From an uncultured Chlamydiae bacterium (GTDB lineage Bacteria; Chlamydiota; Chlamydiia; Chlamydiales; Rhabdochlamydiaceae): a stretch of 64,000 bases of DNA. Positions 17,025-24,909 of this stretch are shown here, in pieces (position 1 is the stretch's first letter; each line of letters opens with the position of its first letter). Below the pieces are notes generated by a model. That model did no database searches and was not told where the DNA came from. It worked only from the letters and a program-made list of their open reading frames with translations. The position numbers were made by a program, and so were the translations under genes. Where the stretch lies: contig CAIJXB010000063.1 of assembly GCA_903824495.1 (NCBI GenBank), positions 1 to 64,000 of the forward strand. Direction: 5' to 3'.

Positions 17025-17741
17025 CTATGCTATAGTCTTGAGATCTTGAATGGATTTCTTCATGTCTTTAGCGCCGTATAAATAATTTCCGGACACTAAC
17101 ACATTGGCCCCGGCTTTGATACATTGCTGCGCTGTCAGCTGGTTAACACCACCATCTACTTGGATCTGAAAAGGAGGAAGAGAGTCGATAGACTCTTCTT
17201 CTTTCAAAGTCTTGCCCCCTTTTCGAATCCGAAGTTTATCGCAAAGCTCTCTTGTAAATTGTACTTTTTCAAGGGTCTCCGCAATGAACTCTTGACCACC
17301 AAAACCAGGATTTACCGTCATGATCAGGATTAGATCACACTGATTTAAGTATTTGGGGATCATCGAAAGTGATGTGTCAGGAGAAAAAGCAAGACCCGCT
17401 TCTACATTACAACGTCTAATGAACTGGAGCGTATCTGCAACGTTTTCCGTCGCTTCAAAGTGGATAGTGATGCGGTTTGCTCCCGCCTCTGCAAATCGTT
17501 CGATGTAGTCGTAAGGATTATAAATCATAAGATGCACATCTAAAAAAAGAGATGTGGCTTTGCGAATAGATGCCACGGCCCTAGGCCCTAGCGTAAGGTT
17601 TGGAACAAAATGTCCATCCATAATGTCGATATGGAGGGCATCGGCTCCCGCTTCTTCCGCTTTTTTTGCAGAATCTGCTAGATGGCCAAAATCGCCGGAT
17701 AAAATAGAAGGCGCTATCAAAATAGGCCATTTTTTAGACAT
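17025..17741 (-). CDS. rpe: Ribulose-phosphate 3-epimerase
   Basis: 238 aa from ATG 17741 (Shine-Dalgarno GGGAG); GTG 17747 is in frame. TIM barrel with APSILSGDFGHL, the metal-binding ADALHIDIMDGHFVPN, MTVNPGFGGQEF and IQVDGGVN. It interconverts ribulose-5-phosphate and xylulose-5-phosphate in the pentose phosphate pathway. It is a few residues longer than most because of an insert (~185-200, KGGKTLKEEESIDSLPP). First gene of the run that leads to accBC; in Chlamydia rpe also lies close to efp-accBC. Confidence 0.96.
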   Translation of the reverse strand: MSKKWPILIAPSILSGDFGHLADSAKKAEEAGADALHIDIMDGHFVPNLTLGPRAVASIRKATSLFLDVHLMIYNPYDYIERFAEAGANRITIHFEATENVADTLQFIRRCNVEAGLAFSPDTSLSMIPKYLNQCDLILIMTVNPGFGGQEFIAETLEKVQFTRELCDKLRIRKGGKTLKEEESIDSLPPFQIQVDGGVNQLTAQQCIKAGANVLVSGNYLYGAKDMKKSIQDLKTIA

Positions 17742-17822
17742 ACCCACTCCCTGAAAATTCTTTATATCTCTTTGCCAAAAGGATTAAAATAGCAAGAATC
17801 CCATTATAAAGTAAGCAGTTTG

Positions 17823-18710
17823 CTAGCTTGCGGCCACTTTTTTCTTCCAAAATACTCTATTTTTTCTTGTATATCGCTCAGAAAGGGCTAGAGAGCTCCC
17901 GATAAATAGCAGAGAAAGCGCTACCATCAAAGAATTTGCCTTCTCTCCAAAAAAAATAATGGACAGGCAAACCCCTAAAGGAATTTTTACGTTATTGAAA
18001 ACAGCTAGTGTTCCAGAAGACGTGGTTACAGCGGCTCTGTTCCACCAAAAGAAGCAAAGACCGGAAGCGATAGCTCCCAAATAGAGGAGGATCAAACTTT
18101 GTTTTAAAGAAATGTGCGCTAAATGCCCCCATCCCCCAAAAACAGAGGTTGAAAGGGCTGTTATTACTACGCCCCCGAAAAACAAAATGGCATAGATGCT
18201 TTCATCTGCATAAGATTTTTTTGTCGATTTAAACCTTTTATAAGCCACTTGACCGAAGGCAAAGCAAAGATCCGAGCCTTGCACAAGCAAAAAGCCCTTA
18301 AAAACAGAGCTCAAGGAAAACTGCTGGTAGTAGAGAAATGCACATCCCAAAAAGGCCATAGCCGCCGTTACAAGATAAAACAGCTTAAACTTCTTAGACA
18401 TTAGATCACTGATCAAAGTGACATAAATTGGAGTGCAGGCACAGAAAAGCACAATTTGATAGGCGGCTAGATATTGGTAGGATCGAATGAAACAAATGTA
18501 CATCCCTCCGTACTGGATAGCCCCTATTAGAAAAAAGAAAAGAACTTCTTTGAATGATAAGGATTTAATTTTTAAAAAAGGCAAAAAGCAAAGAAAAGGG
18601 ACGATCATTCGAAACCAGGCCACGAGATCAGGGCTGATTCCCATTAAATTCCCCTTAATTAGACCGTATGAAAAACCCCAAATTATAGAGCAAATCGATA
18701 GATAAAACAT
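17823..18710 (-). CDS. DMT/EamA-family transporter
   Basis: 295 aa with ten hydrophobic helices in two EamA-type halves (first half ~1-135, second ~140-285) and a short basic tail (RYTRKNRVFWKKKVAAS). Chlamydiae carry DMT carriers including one for S-adenosylmethionine; whether this is that one cannot be told by eye. It is ~80 nt upstream of rpe on the same strand and could share transcription. Start ATG 18710. Confidence 0.8.
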   Translation of the reverse strand: MFYLSICSIIWGFSYGLIKGNLMGISPDLVAWFRMIVPFLCFLPFLKIKSLSFKEVLFFFLIGAIQYGGMYICFIRSYQYLAAYQIVLFCACTPIYVTLISDLMSKKFKLFYLVTAAMAFLGCAFLYYQQFSLSSVFKGFLLVQGSDLCFAFGQVAYKRFKSTKKSYADESIYAILFFGGVVITALSTSVFGGWGHLAHISLKQSLILLYLGAIASGLCFFWWNRAAVTTSSGTLAVFNNVKIPLGVCLSIIFFGEKANSLMVALSLLFIGSSLALSERYTRKNRVFWKKKVAAS

Positions 18711-18817
18711 AGCTGCCCCACCTTAAAAAAAGGAAAAGGGTTGCATACCTCCACTTTTTAAGTCAAGAAAAGGGCCTTGCCATTCCTATCCTATTGTTCT
18801 TGACCAAAATCGCACAT

Positions 18818-18847
18818 ATCGTAAAATAGTCATGACTATATTACGAT
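18818..18847. promoter_or_regulatory. 30-bp near-perfect dyad upstream of a DUF4143 ATPase gene
   Basis: ATCGTAA..AGTCATGACT..TTACGAT reads almost the same on both strands over 30 bp, with one mismatched pair. Its centre is at 18832/18833 and it ends 38 bp before the ATG at 18886. Likely an operator for a dimeric repressor or autoregulation; no regulator is identified. Confidence 0.55.
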
Positions 18848-18885
18848 TGCCCTTAAAACGGTCAGGAACACATATAAGGCATTGA

Positions 18886-20100
18886 ATGAAAAGGTTTTAT
18901 GAGTACATAATAGAAGAGCATTTCGAAAAAAATCGACAAATGCTGTTTTTAGTTGGGCCTAGACAGGTGGGGAAAACGACCACAAGTCTGGAAATTGCCG
19001 AGCCCAAACCAAAACATTTTTATCTAAACTGGGATTCGCAAGACGATCGAAAACTTATTATTCAAGGACCTGATGCAGTAGCGCGAGGTCTTGATCTTGA
19101 AATGGCAAAATTAGGAGTGCAGATTCCATTTGTTGTGTTTGATGAGCTGCATAAATACAAGAAATGGAAAACTTTTTTAAAGGGATTTTTCGATAAATAT
19201 TCTAAGAAAGTTCAAATCCTCGTTACTGGAAGCGCAAGGTTAGATATTTATAAGGCAGGCGGTGACAGTCTTATGGGAAGATATTTCCTTTATCGATTAC
19301 ATCCCCTCACGGTCGCAGAAGTTCTTCTTCCTCCCATGCGAAATGTAGAGATTGGGCCCCCTAAAAAACTCGATGATAAGGAGTTCCTGGCCCTTTTTGA
19401 TTTTGGTGGATTTCCAGAACCCTTTCTTAAACGAGATCCTTTTTTCTATTCCCAATGGAAACGACTTCGAAAGCAGCAACTTTTTAATGAAGACATGCGC
19501 GATCTGACAAAAATCCAAGATTACGCGCAAATGGAACTCTTAGCAGAGCTCTTAGAAGGACAAGCTGGACAACTAACAACGTATTCTTCACTCGCCAATA
19601 AGGTGAATGTATCCGTGGATACTGTTAAACGATGGATTAAAGTTCTCAAATCTTTCTATTATTGCTTCACGATCCAACCTTGGTCTAAGAACGTGACAAG
19701 ATCACTTATTAAAGAGCCAAAGGTATTTCTTTGGGACTGGTCTTTGGTGGAGGATAAAGGGGCTCGTGTAGAGAATTTCATCGCTTGTCATCTTCACAAA
19801 GCTGTCCATTATTGGACCGATAGAGGATTTGGTGAATACGGTCTTCATTTCCTACGAGACAAAGAGAAAAGAGAAGTCGATTTTCTTGTATCAAAAAATA
19901 AAAAACCATGGTTCATCGTAGAAGTAAAGTCTTCTGAAAACCAGGGAATATCCAAATCGCTTTACCATTTTCAAGAAATGACTAAAGCTCCCCATGCTTT
20001 TCAAGTTGCCTTCGATATGGAATATGTAGATCTTGACTGCTTTGCTTGCACTGAACCCACTATTGTTCCTGCCAAAACCTTTTTGTCTCAATTGATCTAA
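18886..20100 (+). CDS. AAA+ ATPase with DUF4143 nuclease-like domain (copy 1)
   Basis: 404 aa. N-terminal AAA_14 domain: Walker A FLVGPRQVGKTT (~22-33), Walker B VVFDELHK (~84), sensor VTGSARL. A winged-helix-like middle follows (YSSLANKVNVSVDTVKRWI). The C-terminal DUF4143 domain has REVDFLV..WFIVEVKSS, the Asp..Glu-x-Lys pattern of PD-(D/E)XK folds. Such proteins are widespread, patchily inherited and of unknown biological role. A 30-bp dyad precedes it. Convergent with the 631-aa gene, 8 nt apart. A related gene lies at 56021. Confidence 0.85.
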   Translation: MKRFYEYIIEEHFEKNRQMLFLVGPRQVGKTTTSLEIAEPKPKHFYLNWDSQDDRKLIIQGPDAVARGLDLEMAKLGVQIPFVVFDELHKYKKWKTFLKGFFDKYSKKVQILVTGSARLDIYKAGGDSLMGRYFLYRLHPLTVAEVLLPPMRNVEIGPPKKLDDKEFLALFDFGGFPEPFLKRDPFFYSQWKRLRKQQLFNEDMRDLTKIQDYAQMELLAELLEGQAGQLTTYSSLANKVNVSVDTVKRWIKVLKSFYYCFTIQPWSKNVTRSLIKEPKVFLWDWSLVEDKGARVENFIACHLHKAVHYWTDRGFGEYGLHFLRDKEKREVDFLVSKNKKPWFIVEVKSSENQGISKSLYHFQEMTKAPHAFQVAFDMEYVDLDCFACTEPTIVPAKTFLSQLI

Positions 20101-20108
20101 CAGAAAAT

Positions 20109-22004
20109 CTATGAACCAATGAAACACACTCTATCTTGGATCTTTTGAAGCTCTTGAATGAGCTGCTCCCCTTTTTCTTTAGCCCCTCCCAAAAGGAGAT
20201 ACCCTTGATAATGATAGGGGCCATTTTTAGAGGAGAAAAGGATCCATTGAGAAGAACTTAGGTTGAGCTCTTTCATTGCGGCGCTTAAAGAAGGCTTGAT
20301 CTCTTCTTCCACAAAGCGGGTCATAAAGATCATTCCCTCCTTTTCCTGAGAAAAGGAAAAATCAAATGAAGAACTGTCTTCTTGAAGCAGCATTGCTTGC
20401 CACTCTTCATAAAGAGCTTTTAGAAGGAGTGGATCTACAACAGAGCGTATCTCTACGGGGTAGATCGAATGAAAAAAGCTCTCTAGCTCCACTTCACTAC
20501 GAGAAGCTGTCAAAAGCGTTTTAAACGCTTTGAGGTTCTCTGCTTGCTTTGCAATCATCCCTCCGTTGTAATCTCGAAACTCTCCTACTGTTAGTAAAAG
20601 AGCCTCAACAACTGCTTGGCGTGCCTTTAATAGGTCTACTGTATGATCACCGCGCATGTAGAGAACTTTGGGGAGTTTTAAGCGAAATACCGTTGCTTCC
20701 TTCGGATATTTTCCACGCATAAAACCTACCTGCTTGACTCTATCCTCTATGAATGAATACGAAGGCGCCTTTTGTTTAAAAAGAGTCGCAATAGATAGTT
20801 CACTTTCAAGAAGCACACGAAGAAGCACTACAGTAAAGGAAAGCTCAAAGTCTGTCTGCTCTTCAAAAGAGATAAATACTTGAGGAATGTCTTTTAGATA
20901 TTTGAGCTCTTGAGATAGGCGTATGACATTTTTCATGACCTCTTCTTCATTACGAGGCATGAAAAGAGCTGGCATGAGAGTCTCTACTTGGCGCTCGAGA
21001 GCGTAGGGAAATCTCTTTCTAAGGATCTGCACTTCTAAAGAAGAAAACTCCCCTCCTCCCACTTTGTGAATTTCGAGATAAATGATCTGCAGTCTTTCTT
21101 CTTTGTGTAAATACACAAATAAAGACCCTTCGACAACTCTTGCATCAGGAATGTACTCTTGGATTGCCTTTTCTAAATGATGCTCTTCAAAAAGCTCATG
21201 CTTTTTCAAAAAGTTGATCCCGACAAAAATACCAAGCACTCTTTGCAAACCAAACGATTGGTGCAGCCTTACTTGACTTACCTTAAAGCTCACATGTCTT
21301 TTATCAGGAGCTTTTTCTGTCACCCTTTTAAGCCTTCTTCGAAAGAGATAAAACACATAGACGATGCGGCTTAAATGGGGATGCTCACGCACCTGCTTAA
21401 AGCCTTCTGCGCTCGAAAGAAAAAAGTGCTGCATCTGACCAAATACATCATAATCAAAATCTTCAGGCCTTTTATGGATCAAACTCGCAACGCGCTCTTG
21501 GATGAGTGAGTTCTTATCTGATGAAAAAAGACCACGACGTTCTAAAATTTTGTGAGCTTGATAAGGAGATACAGCTCCGAGTCTGATCTCAGGAAGGACC
21601 TGAGCAAAGCTGCGTCTTATCGATTCAAAGTCTTGCTCCTTTTGAAGGGGGAATCTCATTTCACAAAAAGAAAGCTGGTCTAAGGGACTTTGAGAAAAAG
21701 AAAAAATACTATGGAGGGAAAAATGAGCGGTGAGCTTTTGACCAGGAAAGAGCCAGCGAGACAAAATCTCATTAAAAAAGCGCTCTACCCCTGGATAAAA
21801 CTTGCATATCAAAAAAATGCGGTAAGTATTAGAACTAGGAACAAGTTCCACATCTACAAGAGGAAGCAAAGAAAAAATATCTTCTCCCTGCAAAAAAGAA
21901 ATTCTTCTTAAAGATTTTTGGATCAAGGATTGAATCAGATGGCTATGCCCTGAATCCCCCCCTAAACACTCTACTCGAACATTGAAAGAAGGAGAAAAAT
22001 CCAT
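20109..22004 (-). CDS. Uncharacterised 631-aa cytosolic protein
   Basis: Not recognised. 631 aa, no signal peptide, no membrane segment. Begins MDFSPSFNVRVECLGGDSGH and contains repeated patterns of charged helices and short strands. A basic cluster lies at ~222-235 (FRRRLKRVTEKAPDKRH). The start is 2 nt after the lysC stop, so the two are co-transcribed and perhaps translationally coupled. The N-terminus does not look like the ACT domains that the preceding aspartokinase lacks. Probably a lineage-conserved chlamydial protein. Confidence 0.7.
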   Translation of the reverse strand: MDFSPSFNVRVECLGGDSGHSHLIQSLIQKSLRRISFLQGEDIFSLLPLVDVELVPSSNTYRIFLICKFYPGVERFFNEILSRWLFPGQKLTAHFSLHSIFSFSQSPLDQLSFCEMRFPLQKEQDFESIRRSFAQVLPEIRLGAVSPYQAHKILERRGLFSSDKNSLIQERVASLIHKRPEDFDYDVFGQMQHFFLSSAEGFKQVREHPHLSRIVYVFYLFRRRLKRVTEKAPDKRHVSFKVSQVRLHQSFGLQRVLGIFVGINFLKKHELFEEHHLEKAIQEYIPDARVVEGSLFVYLHKEERLQIIYLEIHKVGGGEFSSLEVQILRKRFPYALERQVETLMPALFMPRNEEEVMKNVIRLSQELKYLKDIPQVFISFEEQTDFELSFTVVLLRVLLESELSIATLFKQKAPSYSFIEDRVKQVGFMRGKYPKEATVFRLKLPKVLYMRGDHTVDLLKARQAVVEALLLTVGEFRDYNGGMIAKQAENLKAFKTLLTASRSEVELESFFHSIYPVEIRSVVDPLLLKALYEEWQAMLLQEDSSSFDFSFSQEKEGMIFMTRFVEEEIKPSLSAAMKELNLSSSQWILFSSKNGPYHYQGYLLLGGAKEKGEQLIQELQKIQDRVCFIGS

Positions 22005-22006
22005 GA

Positions 22007-22798
22007 TTACATCCCCCCTTCATAAACTGGGGCTATGCAAAAGTCTTCCTTGGGTCCGTCAGAGCCGATCCAAGTGCCCTGAGGCAATGGATCTAAGGCC
22101 TTATGAAAAGAGAGTACATGAAGAGGGATCTTGTTCTTTTCAGCAAGCTCTACTGATCTTGCATGCAGAATTTTAGCTCCCTTTCTGATAATGTCTAATG
22201 CCTCTTGGTAAGGCAGGAAAGAAAATTTAGTGGCATCTAAGGCTTTTTTAGGATCTTCAGAATAGACTCCATCAACGTCTTTGAAAAACTCTACTTTGTC
22301 AGCGCCAAGAGCCACTCCAAGAGCAACAGCTGAGGTGTCAGAGCCCCCACGTCCTAGAGTTGTAATCTCTCCTTGAGCGCTCACCCCTTGAAATCCAGCC
22401 ACTATGACAATTCTACCCTCTTTCAAATGCTTTAAGATACGAGAAGGCCTTACTTCCACAATTTTAGCATCGGAGTGCTGATGGGTCGTCAAAATACCGG
22501 ACTGGCTTCCCGTTAGACTGATCGCTTCTTTTCCCTTCAAAGCAAGGGCCATCGCAAGAAGCGCAATACTGATCCTCTCCCCTACTGAGACCATCATATC
22601 GAGCTCTCTTGTAGGAGGTTCGGGATGGACCTCTTTAGCGAGTTTCAATAATTGATTTGTCGTATCGCCCATGGCACTTACGACAACAACGATGTCTTCA
22701 TATGTCTTATGGCGATCCACAATCAAATCTGCTACATGGGAAAATAGCTCAGGCTTGCAAAGAGACGCCCCGCCGAACTTCATTACTAACTTAGCCAT
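22007..22798 (-). CDS. lysC: Aspartate kinase, catalytic domain only (no ACT domains)
   Basis: 263 aa. Full amino-acid-kinase domain: LVMKFGGASL, VSVGERIS, TLGRGGSDTSAVALG and FFKDVDGVYSEDPK are all present. It phosphorylates aspartate, the entry to diaminopimelate and threonine/methionine synthesis; chlamydiae need diaminopimelate for peptidoglycan. Usual enzymes are 400-450 aa with two C-terminal ACT domains for feedback control; this one stops after the kinase domain (..APVYEGGM). No ACT remnant is seen downstream, where the 631-aa gene begins after 2 nt. Confidence 0.88.
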   Translation of the reverse strand: MAKLVMKFGGASLCKPELFSHVADLIVDRHKTYEDIVVVVSAMGDTTNQLLKLAKEVHPEPPTRELDMMVSVGERISIALLAMALALKGKEAISLTGSQSGILTTHQHSDAKIVEVRPSRILKHLKEGRIVIVAGFQGVSAQGEITTLGRGGSDTSAVALGVALGADKVEFFKDVDGVYSEDPKKALDATKFSFLPYQEALDIIRKGAKILHARSVELAEKNKIPLHVLSFHKALDPLPQGTWIGSDGPKEDFCIAPVYEGGM

Positions 22799-22921
22799 CT
22801 GTCTACTCTTAAAATTTTAATACGCCTAAATCAGATCCCACTATAAGCAAAGTTGGGACAGGAAAGAAAGCTGAAAAAAAGAAAATATATTCCTTATAGA
22901 TACTGGCCTCAAAAAAGAGCA

Positions 22922-22950
22922 TTGATTTTTTACATTGTGGTTGTTAGACT
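22922..22950 (+). promoter_or_regulatory. Possible sigma70-type promoter of the rpsA cluster
   Basis: TTGATT (22922-22927), 17-bp spacer, TAGACT (22945-22950). It lies ~38 bp before the first ATG of rpsA and is divergent from lysC. Four of six bases match in each box. Confidence 0.4.
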
Positions 22951-22987
22951 GCTTCCTTTGAACCAAAACTCAGGAGAAACCCTTAAC

Positions 22988-23089
22988 ATGTCTAGAAACC
23001 CCAAGCACGATTGGAGCGACAGCAAGGTTATCGATGATATCGATTTCCACGAAGAAGACGCTAACCAATTTAAAAAATTATTACACTGA
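22988..23089 (+). CDS. rpsA: rpsA N-terminal extension, closed by an in-frame TGA
   Basis: 33-codon reading frame MSRNPKHDWSDSKVIDDIDF.. ending NQFKKLLH, then TGA at 23087-23089. It begins after AGGAG with good spacing. It corresponds to the N-terminal extension of chlamydial S1, as I recall it from C. trachomatis (start MPKQADYTWGAKKILDSIE). The following codons stay in the same frame for 12 sense codons up to the ATG at 23126, where the S1 body starts. So this is the true 5' end of rpsA, split by a stop. The EEDANQFKKLL stretch resembles the helix that docks S1 on protein S2. Confidence 0.7.
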   Translation: MSRNPKHDWSDSKVIDDIDFHEEDANQFKKLLH

Positions 23090-23110
23090 AAAGAAGAAAA
23101 CGCGACAGAA

Positions 23111-23125
23111 GGATGCATTGCATCC
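23111..23125 (+). promoter_or_regulatory. Hairpin over the internal rpsA ribosome-binding site
   Basis: GGATGC / GCATCC form a 6-bp stem with a 3-nt loop. The stem ends exactly before ATG 23126 and covers the AAGGA that would serve as its Shine-Dalgarno. It may limit independent initiation and force coupling to the upstream mini-frame. Confidence 0.5.
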
Positions 23126-24784
23126 ATGAGCGCAGGCCAAATTCTTAAAGGAACCATCGTAGAAATAACAAAAGATTTTGTTGTCGTCGACGTGGGTCTA
23201 AAATCTGAAGGTCTTGTGCCTATGAGCGAATTCTCTGATCCTAAAGAACTTGCTTTGGGAAGTGAGTGTGAAGTTTATCTTGACCAAACTGAAGGTGAAG
23301 ACGGCCAAATCGTTCTCTCCCGTGAAAAAGCAAAAAGACAAAGACAATGGGAACACATCAGCACAAACTGCAATGAAGGATCTATTGTTCGCGGTAAAGT
23401 TATGCGCAAAGTCAAGGGCGGCCTAATGGTAGACATCGGAATGGAAGCATTCCTACCAGGATCCCAAATTGACAATAAGCGCATCAAGAATCTTGATGAG
23501 TACATCGGTCACGAGTACGACTTCAAAATCCTTAAAATCAACGGAGAGCGCAAAAACATCGTCGTTTCTCGTCGTGAGATCTTGGAAGAAGAAAGAATCT
23601 CTAGAAAAGCAGAGCTTCTTGACAATATCCAAGAAGGCGAAATCCGCACTGGCGTCGTGAAGAACATCACAGACTTCGGCGTATTCCTCGACCTCGACGG
23701 TATCGACGGACTCCTCCACATCACAGATATGACATGGAAGAGAATCAAGCATCCTTCTGAGATGGTCCAATTGGGACAAGAACTCGAAGTTGTTATCCTA
23801 CACGTTGACAAAGAAAAAGGGCGCGTTGCTCTTGGCATGAAGCAAAAAGAAACAAATCCTTGGGAAGAGATCGAAAAAAGATATCCAGTAGGAACAAAAG
23901 TACACGGCAAGATCGTGAACCTAGTCCCTTACGGCGCATTCATCGAAATCGAACCAGGTATCGAAGGACTAATCCACGTTTCTGAAATGTCTTGGATCAA
24001 GAACGTTTCCGATCCGTGCGAAGTTGTGAAGAAAGGTGACGAAGTAGAAGCGATCGTTCTTTCTATCCAAAAAGAAGAAGGAAAAATCTCTTTAGGGATC
24101 AAGCAAACAGAAAAAAATCCATGGGACAATGTCGATGACAAATATCCTATCGGAAGCAGTGTTCAAGCTGAAATCCGCAACTTGACCAACTACGGAGCTT
24201 TTGTTGAGCTAGAGCCAGGAATTGATGGACTTATTCACATCTCCGACCTAAGCTGGATCAAGAAAGTATCCCATCCATCTGAAGTTCTTAAGAAGGGCGA
24301 CAAAGTGGAATCCGTTGTTCTATCTGTCGACAAAGAAAGTAAGAAAATTACTCTCGGCGTAAAACAGCTTAGCAACAATCCTTGGGAATCGATCGAGAAA
24401 AAAATGCCGGTTGGAAGTTTAGTTGAAGGCGTTGTTTCCAAAATCACAGCGTTTGGAGCTTTTGTTGAGCTACCTAATGGCATCGAGGCTCTTGTTCACG
24501 TAACAGAGATCTCCGATCAACCTTTTGGTAAAATCGAAGATGCGGTCAACAAAGGTGACGTCATTACAGCGAAAGTGATCAAGTTAGATCCTGAGCATAA
24601 AAAGATTGCTTTGTCCATGAAAGAATACATGATCGACAAAAACAAATGCAATCATGACGACATCGTTGTAGGAGCTTCTAAGCCTTCTAAAAAGAAGAAA
24701 AAAGAAGAGTCTGAAGAGGTAAGCGAAGAGCCTGCTGCTTCTACTCCTAAAAAGAAGAAAAAAGAAGAGCCTAAAGAAGGGTAA
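23126..24784 (+). CDS. rpsA: 30S ribosomal protein S1 (body, six S1 repeats)
   Basis: 552 aa from ATG 23126. Six S1/OB repeats start at about residues 3, 86, 171, 257, 344 and 431; repeats 3-6 carry the RNA-binding pattern [15 protein letters not shown]1 recruits mRNA to the 30S subunit. The tail is Lys/Glu-rich with two copies of a KKKKKEE unit. The chlamydial N-terminal extension lies in the same frame upstream (22988) but behind a TGA, so this start may be an internal one. First gene before nusA-infB-rbfA-truB, as in Chlamydia. Confidence 0.95.
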   Translation: MSAGQILKGTIVEITKDFVVVDVGLKSEGLVPMSEFSDPKELALGSECEVYLDQTEGEDGQIVLSREKAKRQRQWEHISTNCNEGSIVRGKVMRKVKGGLMVDIGMEAFLPGSQIDNKRIKNLDEYIGHEYDFKILKINGERKNIVVSRREILEEERISRKAELLDNIQEGEIRTGVVKNITDFGVFLDLDGIDGLLHITDMTWKRIKHPSEMVQLGQELEVVILHVDKEKGRVALGMKQKETNPWEEIEKRYPVGTKVHGKIVNLVPYGAFIEIEPGIEGLIHVSEMSWIKNVSDPCEVVKKGDEVEAIVLSIQKEEGKISLGIKQTEKNPWDNVDDKYPIGSSVQAEIRNLTNYGAFVELEPGIDGLIHISDLSWIKKVSHPSEVLKKGDKVESVVLSVDKESKKITLGVKQLSNNPWESIEKKMPVGSLVEGVVSKITAFGAFVELPNGIEALVHVTEISDQPFGKIEDAVNKGDVITAKVIKLDPEHKKIALSMKEYMIDKNKCNHDDIVVGASKPSKKKKKEESEEVSEEPAASTPKKKKKEEPKEG

Positions 24785-24819
24785 TCTCTCTTTTCTCCTA
24801 ACGGAAGAAACCTAAAAAG

Positions 24820-24847
24820 CCTAGGCAATTCTTAAGAATTGCCTAGG
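24820..24847. repeat. 28-bp perfect palindrome between rpsA and nusA
   Basis: CCTAGGCAATTCTT is followed at once by its exact reverse complement. As RNA it gives a 12-bp stem with a 4-nt loop. There is no U-tract directly after it on the plus strand, so it is more likely an mRNA-stability, processing or partial attenuation element than a full terminator. Confidence 0.7.
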
Positions 24848-24909
24848 AAAATTTATATAGAATGTTTTTTTAATCCACCTATGACTTAGGTCGTTTTTCG
24901 AGGTCTTGA

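Noticed and set aside
23087..23089. TGA read as tryptophan (alternative code)
   Set aside because: TGG is used throughout for Trp and TGA ends many genes here, for example the mutase at 60526.
23087..23119. TGA plus downstream hairpin in rpsA as a selenocysteine site
   Set aside because: The stem starts 22 nt after the TGA, has a 3-nt loop and no bulge, and S1 is not a known selenoprotein. Better explained as a start-site hairpin.
23275..24483. Several open frames on the minus strand across rpsA
   Set aside because: They are antisense to the repeated S1 domains and recur at the same place in each repeat. No start signals.
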